From the NCBI GenBank assembly GCA_017795085.1, contig CP051246.1:4094514-4158513 (forward strand): a DNA stretch of 64,000 nucleotides, read 5' to 3'. The DNA is from Salegentibacter sp. (GTDB lineage Bacteria; Bacteroidota; Bacteroidia; Flavobacteriales; Flavobacteriaceae). The notes beneath the pieces are model-generated. The model had not been told where the DNA came from. It made no database searches and saw only the letters and a program-made list of their open reading frames with translations. Positions 23,474 through 31,805 of the stretch are shown here, one piece after another; the stretch's first letter is position 1, and every line of letters starts with the position of its first letter. Made by a program: the position numbers and the translations under genes.

Positions 23474-24724
23474 TTATGTTTTCAATTCTTTTTCAACGTA
23501 AAAAATAGGATTTTCAGAATCTCTTCTGAAAAATCTTCTTATAGTAGCAACTGAGTAGCCATCTATTTTTAGATATTGATTAAAAATGAAAGGAAATTTT
23601 GTATTCCATCTTTTTGTAGCATCTTTTTCTTTTAAGTCATAAATCAATCGAAAGAAGCGGTTTTTAAAATCTGATTTTCCGCTGTGTAATAATTCTTTTA
23701 TATATTCTCTTGTCCTTATTAAGTCATAATTTTGATATGATGGATAAGGTTCAGTAATCGTATTTAGAAAGATTTTCCCTAAGTCTAAATTGATTTTTTC
23801 CCAATATTTTTTTCCTTTAAGTATAGTTATCTCTTCGTGAAAAAGTGTTGAAAAGAGGTTTTCTACTTTCCCATAATTTTCAAAGTCTTTAACAGGATTT
23901 AAAAGCTTTTCTGGTGGAAAATTAGCTAATGGAACATTCGAGTTAAAATGATCTTCTTTATTTATAATGGTGTTTAATTCTTCCCTTGAAATCGAATTTT
24001 TTGAATTGCTAAATCTTATAATACCATTTTTTCCAGTTACAGTAATTTTCGGAATAAAATCATCCATTGTTGCTAATCTATCCATTAAGATATCAATCAT
24101 CACCCAGTAATGCATAACTGAATCCTTATTTCTACGCGAATCTTTATCTTGTTGTATAATTTTTGAAAATTTAGCGGTAGCTTCTTCCTTTTCATACAGA
24201 AGGAACAAATGAAGTGAATTAGAAATATCAATTTTATTTTGAGATTCTATAGTTGTCTTAAGTACATAAATCTTCTTCGCAATAATCGTCCCTATAGTTA
24301 GTTGTAATTCTTGATATAATGGAAAATCTGTTATTTCACTTTTTTTCTCAGCTTTTAAATACTCCCCGCACAAAAAAGCTATTTGGTCTCCTGTATTTAA
24401 ACTGTTTTCAGCAGCCTTAAAATCCTTGTCAAATTGATCTTCAATTTTTGTTTTAAACGTATAGTAAAGTCTTCCTGAATCATTGTTTACTAATTTATAG
24501 AACTCCTCTTTTAAATAAAAGGCGACTTTTGGAATTTGCAGGTTATTAATAAAGTATTTGAGGATTTTTTCTATCGCCTCTTCATCTTTGTTTTTCAACA
24601 AAATAATGGCCAAATTTTGGTAGTCGATATGCGGATAATTGTCCTCAATATATTCGATAATTTGGTCAAATATGTCTTTATATATAAACCTTTCAAACAT
24701 TCTATACTTTTTTAGAAATTCCAC
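23474..24724 (-). CDS. Unknown 416-residue protein coupled to the integrase
   Basis: A large soluble protein with mostly helical sequence: an N-terminal block (YRMFERFIYKDIFDQIIEYI), a middle block (LYYTFKTKIEDQFDKDFKAA) and a C-terminal block with possible DNA-binding character (WNTKFPFIFNQYLKIDGYSV, ATIRRFFRRDSENP). I recognise no family. The start overlaps the integrase 3' end by 13 bp, so the two are translationally coupled. It may modulate integration or excision, or be a transcription factor of the element. No catalytic motif is evident. Confidence 0.6.
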   Translation of the reverse strand: MEFLKKYRMFERFIYKDIFDQIIEYIEDNYPHIDYQNLAIILLKNKDEEAIEKILKYFINNLQIPKVAFYLKEEFYKLVNNDSGRLYYTFKTKIEDQFDKDFKAAENSLNTGDQIAFLCGEYLKAEKKSEITDFPLYQELQLTIGTIIAKKIYVLKTTIESQNKIDISNSLHLFLLYEKEEATAKFSKIIQQDKDSRRNKDSVMHYWVMIDILMDRLATMDDFIPKITVTGKNGIIRFSNSKNSISREELNTIINKEDHFNSNVPLANFPPEKLLNPVKDFENYGKVENLFSTLFHEEITILKGKKYWEKINLDLGKIFLNTITEPYPSYQNYDLIRTREYIKELLHSGKSDFKNRFFRLIYDLKEKDATKRWNTKFPFIFNQYLKIDGYSVATIRRFFRRDSENPIFYVEKELKT

Positions 24725-25941
24725 TTTGTTAATTCATTCTCTTTGTATTCACTCGGGATATTTAAATATCGTTTAAAGCTTTTTTCATCTTTACTTCCAG
24801 TGTTTATTCTTAAAACTCTTTCATCTATTTTTAAAGCATAACCATTAGATATATAGGTCTTCCTTCCAACATGTGAAGTAATTATATCACACTTTCTAAA
24901 AGGTTGATCGATACGTTTTGAACCAATAAAACGTGTTAAAACCACCTCGTCAGTAAGCCCAATTTCTTCACAACATCTTTGAATGTTTTTATTCAATTTT
25001 TGAGAAGTAATCTTTGGGATAGGAGCAAATTTTGTGTCTTTATATTTAGATAAAATCTCTTTAGCTTTATTGTTTAAAAATACTTGATGATTTGTTTCCC
25101 TAGTCTTCTTCACTGTAAAATTAAGATAGTCTCCTTGCACATTAGCATCTTTAATTTGATGTATATCGCTATGTCTCTGACCAGTAAAACATAAAAAACA
25201 AAAGAAGTCTCGACTTCTCTCTAAAGAAGGAGTGGGAAATTTATATTCATAGAGTTTTTTTACTTCTTCAAGAGTCAAGTAAATTATTTCTATATCATCC
25301 TCTCTTCTTTTTATGCGTTTAAAATCTAAATGATCATGATAACCTCTATCAAAAGACCATTGCATAAATGCTTTAAGTGTTGAAATTAGTTTTCCATAGT
25401 AATTATTAAGAGTATTTCTTTCTTTAAAACAATATTCCATAAAAATTTCTTCAAAGCGAAAATTGATATTGTCGAATCGTAATGGGTATTGAGTAAAATC
25501 TGCAAAGGCTATTAAAAAGTTCCTTACGGACTTATATTTTATTATGGTGCCTTTTGCTCTTTTAAACTCGGAAACTCTTATATACTCTTCATAAGCATCG
25601 AAAAACGACATTTTTGAATGAACGTCGCTATGTCGATATTTTTCTAAGAAGGTATTCTTGGTAAATGGAATATTATTATACTCAAAAAAGTCAAAAATGT
25701 TTTCAACTTTATTTTTAACCAATCCAATCTCTTCATTAAAGTCTTTATACTGTTTATAGAATTTGTTAGTACTTGATCTCGGATTGATAATATGATAATC
25801 GGATTTGTCCCAATCTTCTAAAAGTGTTTTGGCAGCGATACTTTTTCGGAATCTTAGGCCATTATGGGTTACGATTAACCGAATTGGGATTAATCCATTT
25901 TTATTTTTCTTACTTGTTCGTAGTTCAAAAGAATAGTTCAT
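24712..25941 (-). CDS. Tyrosine integrase of the mobilisable element
   Basis: A 409-residue site-specific recombinase of the Bacteroidota phage-integrase-like type: an arm-binding N-terminus (residues 1-100), a core-binding SAM-like domain (about 110-215), and a catalytic domain with Arg in FTGQRHSDIHQI (R256), the H-x-x-R box in TSHVGRKTY (H357, R360) and the nucleophile in SFKRYLNIP (Y392). It should integrate and excise the element at a tRNA 3' end. The gene lies 150 bp from a probable attR that carries a tRNA 3' fragment. All catalytic residues are present. Confidence 0.93.
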   Translation of the reverse strand: MNYSFELRTSKKNKNGLIPIRLIVTHNGLRFRKSIAAKTLLEDWDKSDYHIINPRSSTNKFYKQYKDFNEEIGLVKNKVENIFDFFEYNNIPFTKNTFLEKYRHSDVHSKMSFFDAYEEYIRVSEFKRAKGTIIKYKSVRNFLIAFADFTQYPLRFDNINFRFEEIFMEYCFKERNTLNNYYGKLISTLKAFMQWSFDRGYHDHLDFKRIKRREDDIEIIYLTLEEVKKLYEYKFPTPSLERSRDFFCFLCFTGQRHSDIHQIKDANVQGDYLNFTVKKTRETNHQVFLNNKAKEILSKYKDTKFAPIPKITSQKLNKNIQRCCEEIGLTDEVVLTRFIGSKRIDQPFRKCDIITSHVGRKTYISNGYALKIDERVLRINTGSKDEKSFKRYLNIPSEYKENELTKWNF

Positions 25942-26089
25942 TTTTTAATGTGTTTTAATAGGGGGGCAAACCAGGGGGCATTAATTTTTATATCCCAAGT
26001 TAAACTGAGTTAAAATCAATTAAAGACAATCATAATATACTGACTGTCAGTGAATAAAACTACATTAAATTGTATTAAAAAGCAAGAAA
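25942..26089. promoter_or_regulatory. Integrase upstream and arm-site region
   Basis: The leader of the integrase contains a perfect inverted repeat, actgac-t-gtcagt (26039-26051), between the gene and the tRNA fragment. Position and symmetry suit an integrase or excisionase arm site. Confidence 0.4.
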
Positions 26090-26108
26090 GGTCCAGGTGG
26101 GACCACCA
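26090..26108 (+). other. Probable attR: tRNA 3'-end fragment
   Basis: ccaggtgggaccacc (26094-26108) looks like the end of a CAU-anticodon tRNA of Bacteroidota (T-stem end plus acceptor GGGACCACC, from memory of such genes). A terminator follows directly, as after a real tRNA. The complete tRNA would lie at the other end of the element and is not in the window. Confidence 0.55.
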
Positions 26109-26110
26109 AC

Positions 26111-26142
26111 AAAAAAGCCTTACAGAGATGTAAGGCTTTTTT
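26111..26142 (+). terminator. Strong terminator after the tRNA fragment
   Basis: A 14-bp perfect stem (aaaaaagccttaca / tgtaaggctttttt) with loop gaga and a T-run on either strand. It was probably the original terminator of the tRNA gene used as attachment site. Confidence 0.85.
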
Positions 26143-26449
26143 GTTTCTTCTTGGGTACAACATTTTGTGTTTTTTAAAGAATTCTACATTTTTTAATTCA
26201 AAGTTTTATTAAACCAGTCCAAGACATTATTAAAGAAAGATATTTCTGGGAAGGGATGGAGGAATTTATTGATTGATGATTAAGCCAGATGTCCTCTAAG
26301 TTGCGCTTGCACCATAGAGAAAGATTTTAAGTGGAAGTTCGATCTCTCGACTTTCAATTTCAAAGTAGTGCAATTTGACCACCATCACTTCGAAATAGCC
26401 AGCTATCTTTTAAGATGGGTTGTTGTTTGTTCTTGTGGCTTCAGTCTTA
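26143..26449. other. Non-coding spacer
   Basis: No supported gene. It includes ggtacaacattttg (26154-26167), the inverted counterpart of a motif beside tRNA-Leu at 9673-9686. The rest is AT-rich with stops in all frames over useful lengths. Confidence 0.4.
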
Positions 26450-26902
26450 TTATCCAGCATTCCAAAATTCAAGAGTCAAAGCAGTTATTAGAAAACTCAA
26501 AAAGGTAATTATGAAACCAGCAATGATTAGTTTCTTTCCAATTTGAGATTCAAACTGTTTTAACTTTAAATCCAAGTCTAATAATTTATCCGATTTAGCC
26601 TCTCTTTCAATTCTTTTAATACGTTCTTTTTCTAAATTCTGCTCAATCTTTGTAAATCCCCCTTTTTTTAAAAACGAATCGACTAAACCAGAAGGCGATA
26701 TGGCAAATGGTTGTCCAATTACTTTTTCAATGTTTATCAGTTCAGGTTTTTCTTGAATAATTTCTCGAATTAAAAACTCAATTTCGTCTCTGTTGAGATC
26801 TTTTAAAATTACGGTATTTAATGATTCAGGTGTGAAAAATGTATCAGGATTTCTATTAGGGTTAGAAATCATTTGTTTTAAAATCAAATCTTTATCGTTC
26901 AT
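26450..26902 (-). CDS. Small protein with C-terminal membrane anchor
   Basis: A 150-residue protein from ATG 26902; a TTG at 26920 would add six residues. The N-terminal two thirds are soluble and charged (FTPESLNTVILKDLNRDEIE), then a coiled-coil-like stretch (EKERIKRIEREAKSDKLLDL) leads to a transmembrane helix (LIIAGFIITFLSFLITALTL) and a short tail. No family is recognised. It follows the reverse-transcriptase gene on the same strand, separated by repeat A copy 2, so it may be a neighbouring cassette rather than a partner. Confidence 0.5.
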   Translation of the reverse strand: MNDKDLILKQMISNPNRNPDTFFTPESLNTVILKDLNRDEIEFLIREIIQEKPELINIEKVIGQPFAISPSGLVDSFLKKGGFTKIEQNLEKERIKRIEREAKSDKLLDLDLKLKQFESQIGKKLIIAGFIITFLSFLITALTLEFWNAG

Positions 26903-26920
26903 TTTTTCAAATGGTGGCAA

Positions 26921-27017
26921 CGGTTTCCAGTTATCGCCAGTTTACGGAGAAGGGGAACGCGTAGGTTTGTTCGTCAAGTTAATTATTTTCTTTCTAATGC
27001 AACCGGCTATTGGTGAT
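26921..27017. repeat. Cassette-like repeat A, copy 2 (3' end of the RT gene)
   Basis: It shares with 15350-15462 the ends atcgcca (26933-26939) and tggtgat (27011-27017, one change), the block aagttaattattttc and several spaced motifs. It covers the last codons of the reverse-transcriptase gene (residues VNHQ and the stop), so the ORF ends inside the repeat. Confidence 0.55.
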
Positions 27018-28734
27018 TAACGTCTTTGTTAGGCAAAGTATTTTTTATGCTATCTCTTACCATTCGAAGAACATTTCTTGCGTTCTTGTAATTTTGTTCC
27101 TGAATATATTTCCATGTTAAATAGTTCATTTCATCCTTTTTCTGCGCTGCTGATAGATTGACCTGTTTTCCGTTTTTCTTTTTTACTTCTTTCTCCTTTT
27201 GGATTTTTTGATATCTATCCTTTATTAATTTTTCATCTATATCCAAGATTGTACAGCGATGTGATCCATCATTTCTAATCTCTCTTAAATGAGTAATCTT
27301 CCTTTTATATGACTTGTGTTGATCAAAGTAAAATTCTTTTTCAAATAAGTAAACGAGTGTGTTTATATCAAAGCTTCGAACAGTTTTAAAATTGTTTAGT
27401 TGCTTAAGTCTGTCTTCTTTGTTAAGTTTTTTCAATTTTTTAAATCTGTCTTGAAAACCAGGATTATTATGCCACATGAAATCTTTCAAATCATCAATTT
27501 CTGGGAATTTTTTCCAATAATAGAAATTCAGTAAATTTTCTATTTGATGAAATGCAGATGTACAGAATGAAATATATGTGTCATTTTTATTTTGATCATT
27601 TTCAAAGGCTATTCTCTCCATTTTCTCATTATCTTCTTCGATTTGTAAACGGACATTATCTTCTTCAATAAAACTGTAATCAAGAAGATTAACTAGAAAG
27701 TTATATCTAATTTGAAGATTTTGAACAACAGAGTTATTTTCACCTTTTATTAATTTTAGAAAAGATAAATGGCCAAGAAGAACTTCTTTAAAGTTATAGT
27801 TTATCTTTTCAATTGGTTGATGTTTTTTAAATTGAGCAATAGCGAATGAGAGTCCTCCTTTTTCCCAATTATTTATCATGGCTCTAACTTTTTGCAAATA
27901 CTCCCTCTTTACATTCAACTTAGTATTTACAATTAAACCCGTGACTTCCTGCCTTTGCATAAAATTTCTAACTCTGGTTTTGTTAGGATTTACGTTGAAA
28001 TTTTCTGATTCTATTATTGTTTCAATTTCTTCTATAACATTTGAATCGAATACGTTCCAATTTGATGAAAAACTCAAGTCATCAGCATATCTTGTATATT
28101 TTAATTTTTTCTCATTACAGTAAAAAACAACTTTTCTATCTAACTTTTGAGTAATTATGTTTGATAATATGGGACTTGTCGGAGCACCTTGAGGAAGACT
28201 GTTTTTGTAAGTCCCTAAATTTGCTATTAAAAACCCTATTGTTTCCCGATTATCCACTAAGTTGAAAGGTGAAAGCTCCAAAACTGTTTTGACTCGTCTG
28301 AAAGGTATAGAAGGAAAAAAGTCTTCAATGTCGATATTCAACAAGTAATTTTTATTTATATGAGGTAATGCATTTCTTTTAATATCTTTTCCAAAAAGAA
28401 ATCCATTAGTTGAATAGTTGGAATGGCCTTCAAAACCTATTTGTAATAGAATGTTCAATAGACTTTGTACTCTTTTTAGTCTAACATCGGGGGATTTAAT
28501 TTTTCTATATTTTCCGCTTTTTTTGGGGATTTTAAACTCTTCATATCTACTCTCTTTTGTCTTTGAAAGGTAATATAGATGTGGTACAGTTAATGGCTTT
28601 TGGCGATCTTTAAAAGCCCTAAGTTCAAGGTAATTGAGCAACGAAACAAACTCTGTCAAATTCTCTATTTGATTAAACCTTTTCCTTGTATTTTCAACTA
28701 AAAGTTTATCTAAAAAGACACCAGACATATTCAC
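27007..28734 (-). CDS. Retron-type reverse transcriptase with HEPN-like C-terminal extension
   Basis: A 575-residue protein. Residues 65-330 are a reverse transcriptase with retron hallmarks: KIPKKSGKYRKIKSP (69-82), NALPH (121-125, the NAxxH motif), NIDIEDFFPSI, SLPQGAPTSPILSN (179-192), catalytic TRYADD (214-219) and VTGLIVN (264-270). The C-terminal 200 residues contain a helical region (AFHQIENLLNFYYWKKFPEI) and LREIRNDGSHR with R487-N-D-G-S-H492, the RNxxxH signature of HEPN RNases. Retrons make multicopy single-stranded DNA and act in phage defence with an effector; here the effector may be fused. Its upstream region has a weak msr/msd candidate. Confidence 0.85.
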   Translation of the reverse strand: MNMSGVFLDKLLVENTRKRFNQIENLTEFVSLLNYLELRAFKDRQKPLTVPHLYYLSKTKESRYEEFKIPKKSGKYRKIKSPDVRLKRVQSLLNILLQIGFEGHSNYSTNGFLFGKDIKRNALPHINKNYLLNIDIEDFFPSIPFRRVKTVLELSPFNLVDNRETIGFLIANLGTYKNSLPQGAPTSPILSNIITQKLDRKVVFYCNEKKLKYTRYADDLSFSSNWNVFDSNVIEEIETIIESENFNVNPNKTRVRNFMQRQEVTGLIVNTKLNVKREYLQKVRAMINNWEKGGLSFAIAQFKKHQPIEKINYNFKEVLLGHLSFLKLIKGENNSVVQNLQIRYNFLVNLLDYSFIEEDNVRLQIEEDNEKMERIAFENDQNKNDTYISFCTSAFHQIENLLNFYYWKKFPEIDDLKDFMWHNNPGFQDRFKKLKKLNKEDRLKQLNNFKTVRSFDINTLVYLFEKEFYFDQHKSYKRKITHLREIRNDGSHRCTILDIDEKLIKDRYQKIQKEKEVKKKNGKQVNLSAAQKKDEMNYLTWKYIQEQNYKNARNVLRMVRDSIKNTLPNKDVNHQ

Positions 28735-28792
28735 TTGTGTATGATTATTATTAAGTCATATTTCATAAAAGGATAAATATCAACTATAAAAA

Positions 28793-28885
28793 GTGAGGGA
28801 GAGAGCATTTAAAATGAGTTATTATTATAAAGATATAAATGTTTGAAAGATAAAAGTTTTAAATAACTTAAATCTAATTCCTCAC
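28793..28885 (-). ncRNA. Weak candidate for a retron msr/msd RNA
   Basis: Upstream of the RT start, gtgagg (28793-28798) and cctcac (28880-28885) form a short inverted repeat enclosing about 80 nt, 58 nt before the start codon, where the a1/a2 repeats of retrons would lie. The span is shorter than usual and no strong inner hairpin is seen. Confidence 0.25.
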
Positions 28886-29193
28886 CTTAGAGTTTACATT
28901 TCGATATCGCAATGCATAATCAATATTTCTCTGGTGTCTTTATGTTATTTTTCAAATCTAACCAATCTTTTTAAATATTTTGCCTAACGCGTTATATAAA
29001 GCACAAAATACCGGATTAACACTGTAATTTTAAGGGTTATTCGCAGTTTTCGTTAAAACTAACGTTTTTCTGGAAGGTTGAAATGTGGAAAACCGTAATT
29101 CCTTAAAATTAAATAGAATTTTTAAGGGATGGTAAATTATGAATTGATTTGCTTTCTTTTAGTTATATTTAGTAGCCTGAAGCCTTAGTAATT
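28886..29193. other. Non-coding spacer
   Basis: About 300 bp with no supported gene. It includes a small cgatatcg palindrome near 28902 and probably the RT promoter. A longer retron RNA could extend into this region. Confidence 0.35.
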
Positions 29194-29832
29194 ATGGAAA
29201 AATTTATTCTTAAATCTGGAAAAGCACTGGCTAGGTTAAGAACCGGAATAAATGATTTCATTGAGGATAAAATTGAGGGGAATGTCACCAACGTGATTCT
29301 TTTCATCCTTGCTTTTTTTATTCTTTTCGTGACCAGCTTCAGTTTAATTTTCGGAATCTAGACCATAATAGATGGTTATGTTTATTTTCTTGTCCTTCTT
29401 ATAATCCTGGCGATAGTTTTGGTCTGGCTGGCCATATTCTATGAATCAGATAAACACCTGGAGACCGATCGGCATAATTTTAAGGTGAAACCTATTGATA
29501 AATACCGGATAAGATTTGAATACATTAATCTTGATAAAGACTCCAAAGAGCAATTCTTACGATTACTTGAAGGCAGGCTGGTGCAGCAGCAGATCAATTT
29601 CACCGTTGGAAATAAAAGCAAGGACTCTGCGAACCACCGAATGCTTTTTGTATTATTCGATGAATTATTCGTTGGGGGAATCCAGGATCTTTCCGGTGAC
29701 AGGAAACAGGGTTTTTTCCAGTTGCTGATGACCTCCTTCCTGATGAACCTTGAACCTATCAAGGAGAACACTCTGAAAACCAGTTTTTCCACCTGGAAAA
29801 ACGACCAGGAGAAAGACAACTCCAGGAATTAG
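29194..29832 (+). pseudogene. Two-helix membrane protein gene with an in-frame TAG
   Basis: ATG 29194 opens MEKFILKSGKALARLRTGIN and a membrane helix (VTNVILFILAFFILFVTSFS), then a TAG at 29359-29361. The same frame continues immediately into a second membrane helix (YFLVLLIILAIVLVWLAIFY) and a soluble domain (IRFEYINLDKDSKEQFLRLL) ending at 29832. There is no ATG for the second part before residue-level loss of its helix; the only early alternative start is TTG 29419. This looks like one 212-codon gene with a nonsense mutation. The family is unknown. Confidence 0.6.
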
Positions 29833-29985
29833 CGAAAATTCATTCGCCGAATGCTGAATAAATAAAGAATAATTCCCTTCTTATTTGAGTTATCGTATTG
29901 ATTTATAGGTATTTGATTTCATAGGTTTGTCCTGTACAAAATTGTAAAAAGCTTTTTACTAATCGTTAATCTTAATCGTATTGTT

Positions 29986-30153
29986 ATGACAGAAAAGGAA
30001 CAAGTAGTGGTTTTATTAGAGGATATCAAGGCTCTGCTATCCCACAACAAGAAAGTAATGAACGTGGATGACCTGGCACAATATACCGGGCTTTCCAAAA
30101 GTGAGATTTACAAGCTTACACATTTGCGATTTATCCCAATGGGGAACAACTAG
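29986..30153 (+). pseudogene. Truncated excisionase-like HTH gene
   Basis: ATG 29986 gives a helical lead (EQVVVLLEDIKALLSHNKKV) and then NVDDLAQYTGLSKSEIYKLT, the helix-turn-helix of excisionase-like proteins common in Bacteroidota elements. It stops after THLRFIPMGNN, where full-length relatives continue through PNGK-x-L-Y-F-D. Another frame reads PNGEQL at this point, so a deletion or frameshift has cut off the wing. It is a probable relic of another mobile element. Confidence 0.6.
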
Positions 30154-30487
30154 TTACAATTCGATTTTCTTCCCCTAAGAACAAACATTTGCCTAAAAAT
30201 TTCCCCATTTGCCTCAGGTGTCATTTATTTTCAAAAAGTATTTTTAGTCTCCTTTAAAAGGTATCTTAGAGTCAAACTTTGATCCTGAGAATTACAATTT
30301 TATTGTGTTACTTGATAAGTGAATATTACAGTTAATATTGCGTAGTAGAGGTCTGAATTGGTGTTTTTAACACGAAAAATTCAATAATTGACAAGTTGAC
30401 TTCCATTTTGTATAAGTGTTTTTTGCCTACTTGGTGTTAACTTTGTTTTTATGACTTACAGACTTGTTTTTGAGAAAGTTTTGGAAG
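30154..30487 (+). promoter_or_regulatory. Upstream region of the 30488 operon
   Basis: A 330-bp non-coding stretch. TAACTTTG at 30438-30445 matches the -7 consensus TAnnTTTG, about 40 bp before the start, and could drive the next two genes. Confidence 0.4.
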
Positions 30488-30868
30488 ATGATGGAAGAAG
30501 AGTATATAAATATGTCGATAGAAAATGGTATTCTGTTTTTAGAATACAAGGAGGACCTTGACCTGAATCTGGAAAAAGCGCGGCAGATATTAAAAACCAG
30601 GCTGGTTTTTCAACAAGACAAAGAATACCCAATCTTTTGTAATACTTCAGGTATCCGAAATGCAGAGCCTGACGCTCTGGAATTTCTTGCTAAAGAAGGA
30701 AATCTACTTATCAAAGCCTTAGCATTCTACACCAAATCACCACTCGATAACTTACTCACTGAATATTTTATTAGAACTTATCGAAAAGAGAAAGATATTC
30801 CGGCTAAGGTTTTTAATCATACACACAAGGCCATTCAATTTTTAAAACCCTACACAAAAATGAAATAA
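30488..30868 (+). CDS. Small protein similar to STAS-like DUF7793
   Basis: A 126-residue protein from ATG 30488 (or 30491). The pattern is two strands (SIENGILFLEYKEDLDLNLE), a helix (KARQILKTRLVFQQ), a strand ending YPIFCNTSGI, and then helix-strand units (LAKEGNLLIKALAFYTKSPL). This matches the small STAS-like regulators often found next to AraC genes in Flavobacteriaceae. It lies 16 bp before the AraC gene and is probably cotranscribed. A signalling role, such as antagonist or sensor of the regulator, is inferred. Confidence 0.6.
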   Translation: MMEEEYINMSIENGILFLEYKEDLDLNLEKARQILKTRLVFQQDKEYPIFCNTSGIRNAEPDALEFLAKEGNLLIKALAFYTKSPLDNLLTEYFIRTYRKEKDIPAKVFNHTHKAIQFLKPYTKMK

Positions 30869-30884
30869 TCACTAAAACTAAGTT

Positions 30885-31805
30885 ATGGAACGCGAATTTA
30901 CGAGGTCAACATTACAAGATGTCTACCAAATGTTATACGAAATAGGGAAGGGGAATTTTGCTTTTCAAATACAACGAAGCGAATATCGCGATGAGCTCGA
31001 GGGATTAATTGCACTTTTTAATGTAACTGCCAAAAGGCTTAACCGAAGCCGAAACCAATTCCTCTGGGCAAACCGGTATAATGAAATGGTGGTAATTAGT
31101 ACGGCTAGCTTTATACTAAATAGTAAGCTTAAAATTTTAGACTATAAATTTAAAGGTGATGTTTTTGAGGAAATTAACCAGTCACGACATTTAAACGATG
31201 CACTTTTTGAAACAGTTTTAGCTCCAGATTCCCAGGCTGAATGGAGGAATAACATCCAGCGTATGCTTAGTCAGGAAGAACATTTTTTAAATCTTCATCT
31301 CCAATACAAATTTTATCAGGGTTTATCGCTTAACCTGAAGACGGTAATAACCAAAGTATCCAATAAAGATAAAACGAGGTTTGTAATTAGTTCCTCTATG
31401 CTTGATGTCCAAAAAGATGACTTCTTTAACCTAAAGGAAAATGCTTCGATGAATAAAATCTCCATTTGGGATCAGCAGCTGTTTATAAATATAGAGGAGT
31501 ATATCCTGGATCATGTTAATGAGCCTGCTAAGAAAAATTATGAACTGGCAAGAATTTTTAATACCAATGAGTATAAAATCAAGTCCGGTTTTAAAAAGGT
31601 ATTCGGACTCACCCCGGGCCAGTATCATAAGAAACATCGTATCATACAATGTAAAATCCTGGTTGAAAATACCGACTATTCTATGCACGAAATATCGCTT
31701 AAAATGGGCTTTAAAACCTATCCCAAATTTTCCAGGTATTTTAAAAGGGAAGTGAAAATGACACCCAAATCGTACCGGGAACGATGTGAAAATCATAGCA
31801 TTTAG
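30885..31805 (+). CDS. AraC-family transcriptional regulator
   Basis: A 306-residue protein. The N-terminal 200 residues are a PAS-like sensory region (GNFAFQIQRSEYRDELEGLI, LDYKFKGDVFEEINQ). The C-terminal 100 residues hold the double HTH of AraC/XylS proteins: KNYELARIFNTNEYKIKSGF then YSMHEISLKMGFKTYPKFSR and REVKMTPKSYRER. It is transcribed with the STAS-like gene, toward the small secreted peptide and the susC-susD-M16 operon, and is a candidate regulator of both. Confidence 0.88.
   Translation: MEREFTRSTLQDVYQMLYEIGKGNFAFQIQRSEYRDELEGLIALFNVTAKRLNRSRNQFLWANRYNEMVVISTASFILNSKLKILDYKFKGDVFEEINQSRHLNDALFETVLAPDSQAEWRNNIQRMLSQEEHFLNLHLQYKFYQGLSLNLKTVITKVSNKDKTRFVISSSMLDVQKDDFFNLKENASMNKISIWDQQLFINIEEYILDHVNEPAKKNYELARIFNTNEYKIKSGFKKVFGLTPGQYHKKHRIIQCKILVENTDYSMHEISLKMGFKTYPKFSRYFKREVKMTPKSYRERCENHSI

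Noticed and set aside
9760..26108. Idea that tRNA-Leu is the attachment site of the mobilisable element
   Set aside because: The fragment at the integrase end (ccaggtgggaccacc) does not match the tRNA-Leu 3' end, and the orientations disagree.
29439..29819. 126-codon minus-strand frame
   Set aside because: It is a shadow of the two-helix membrane protein gene on the plus strand.
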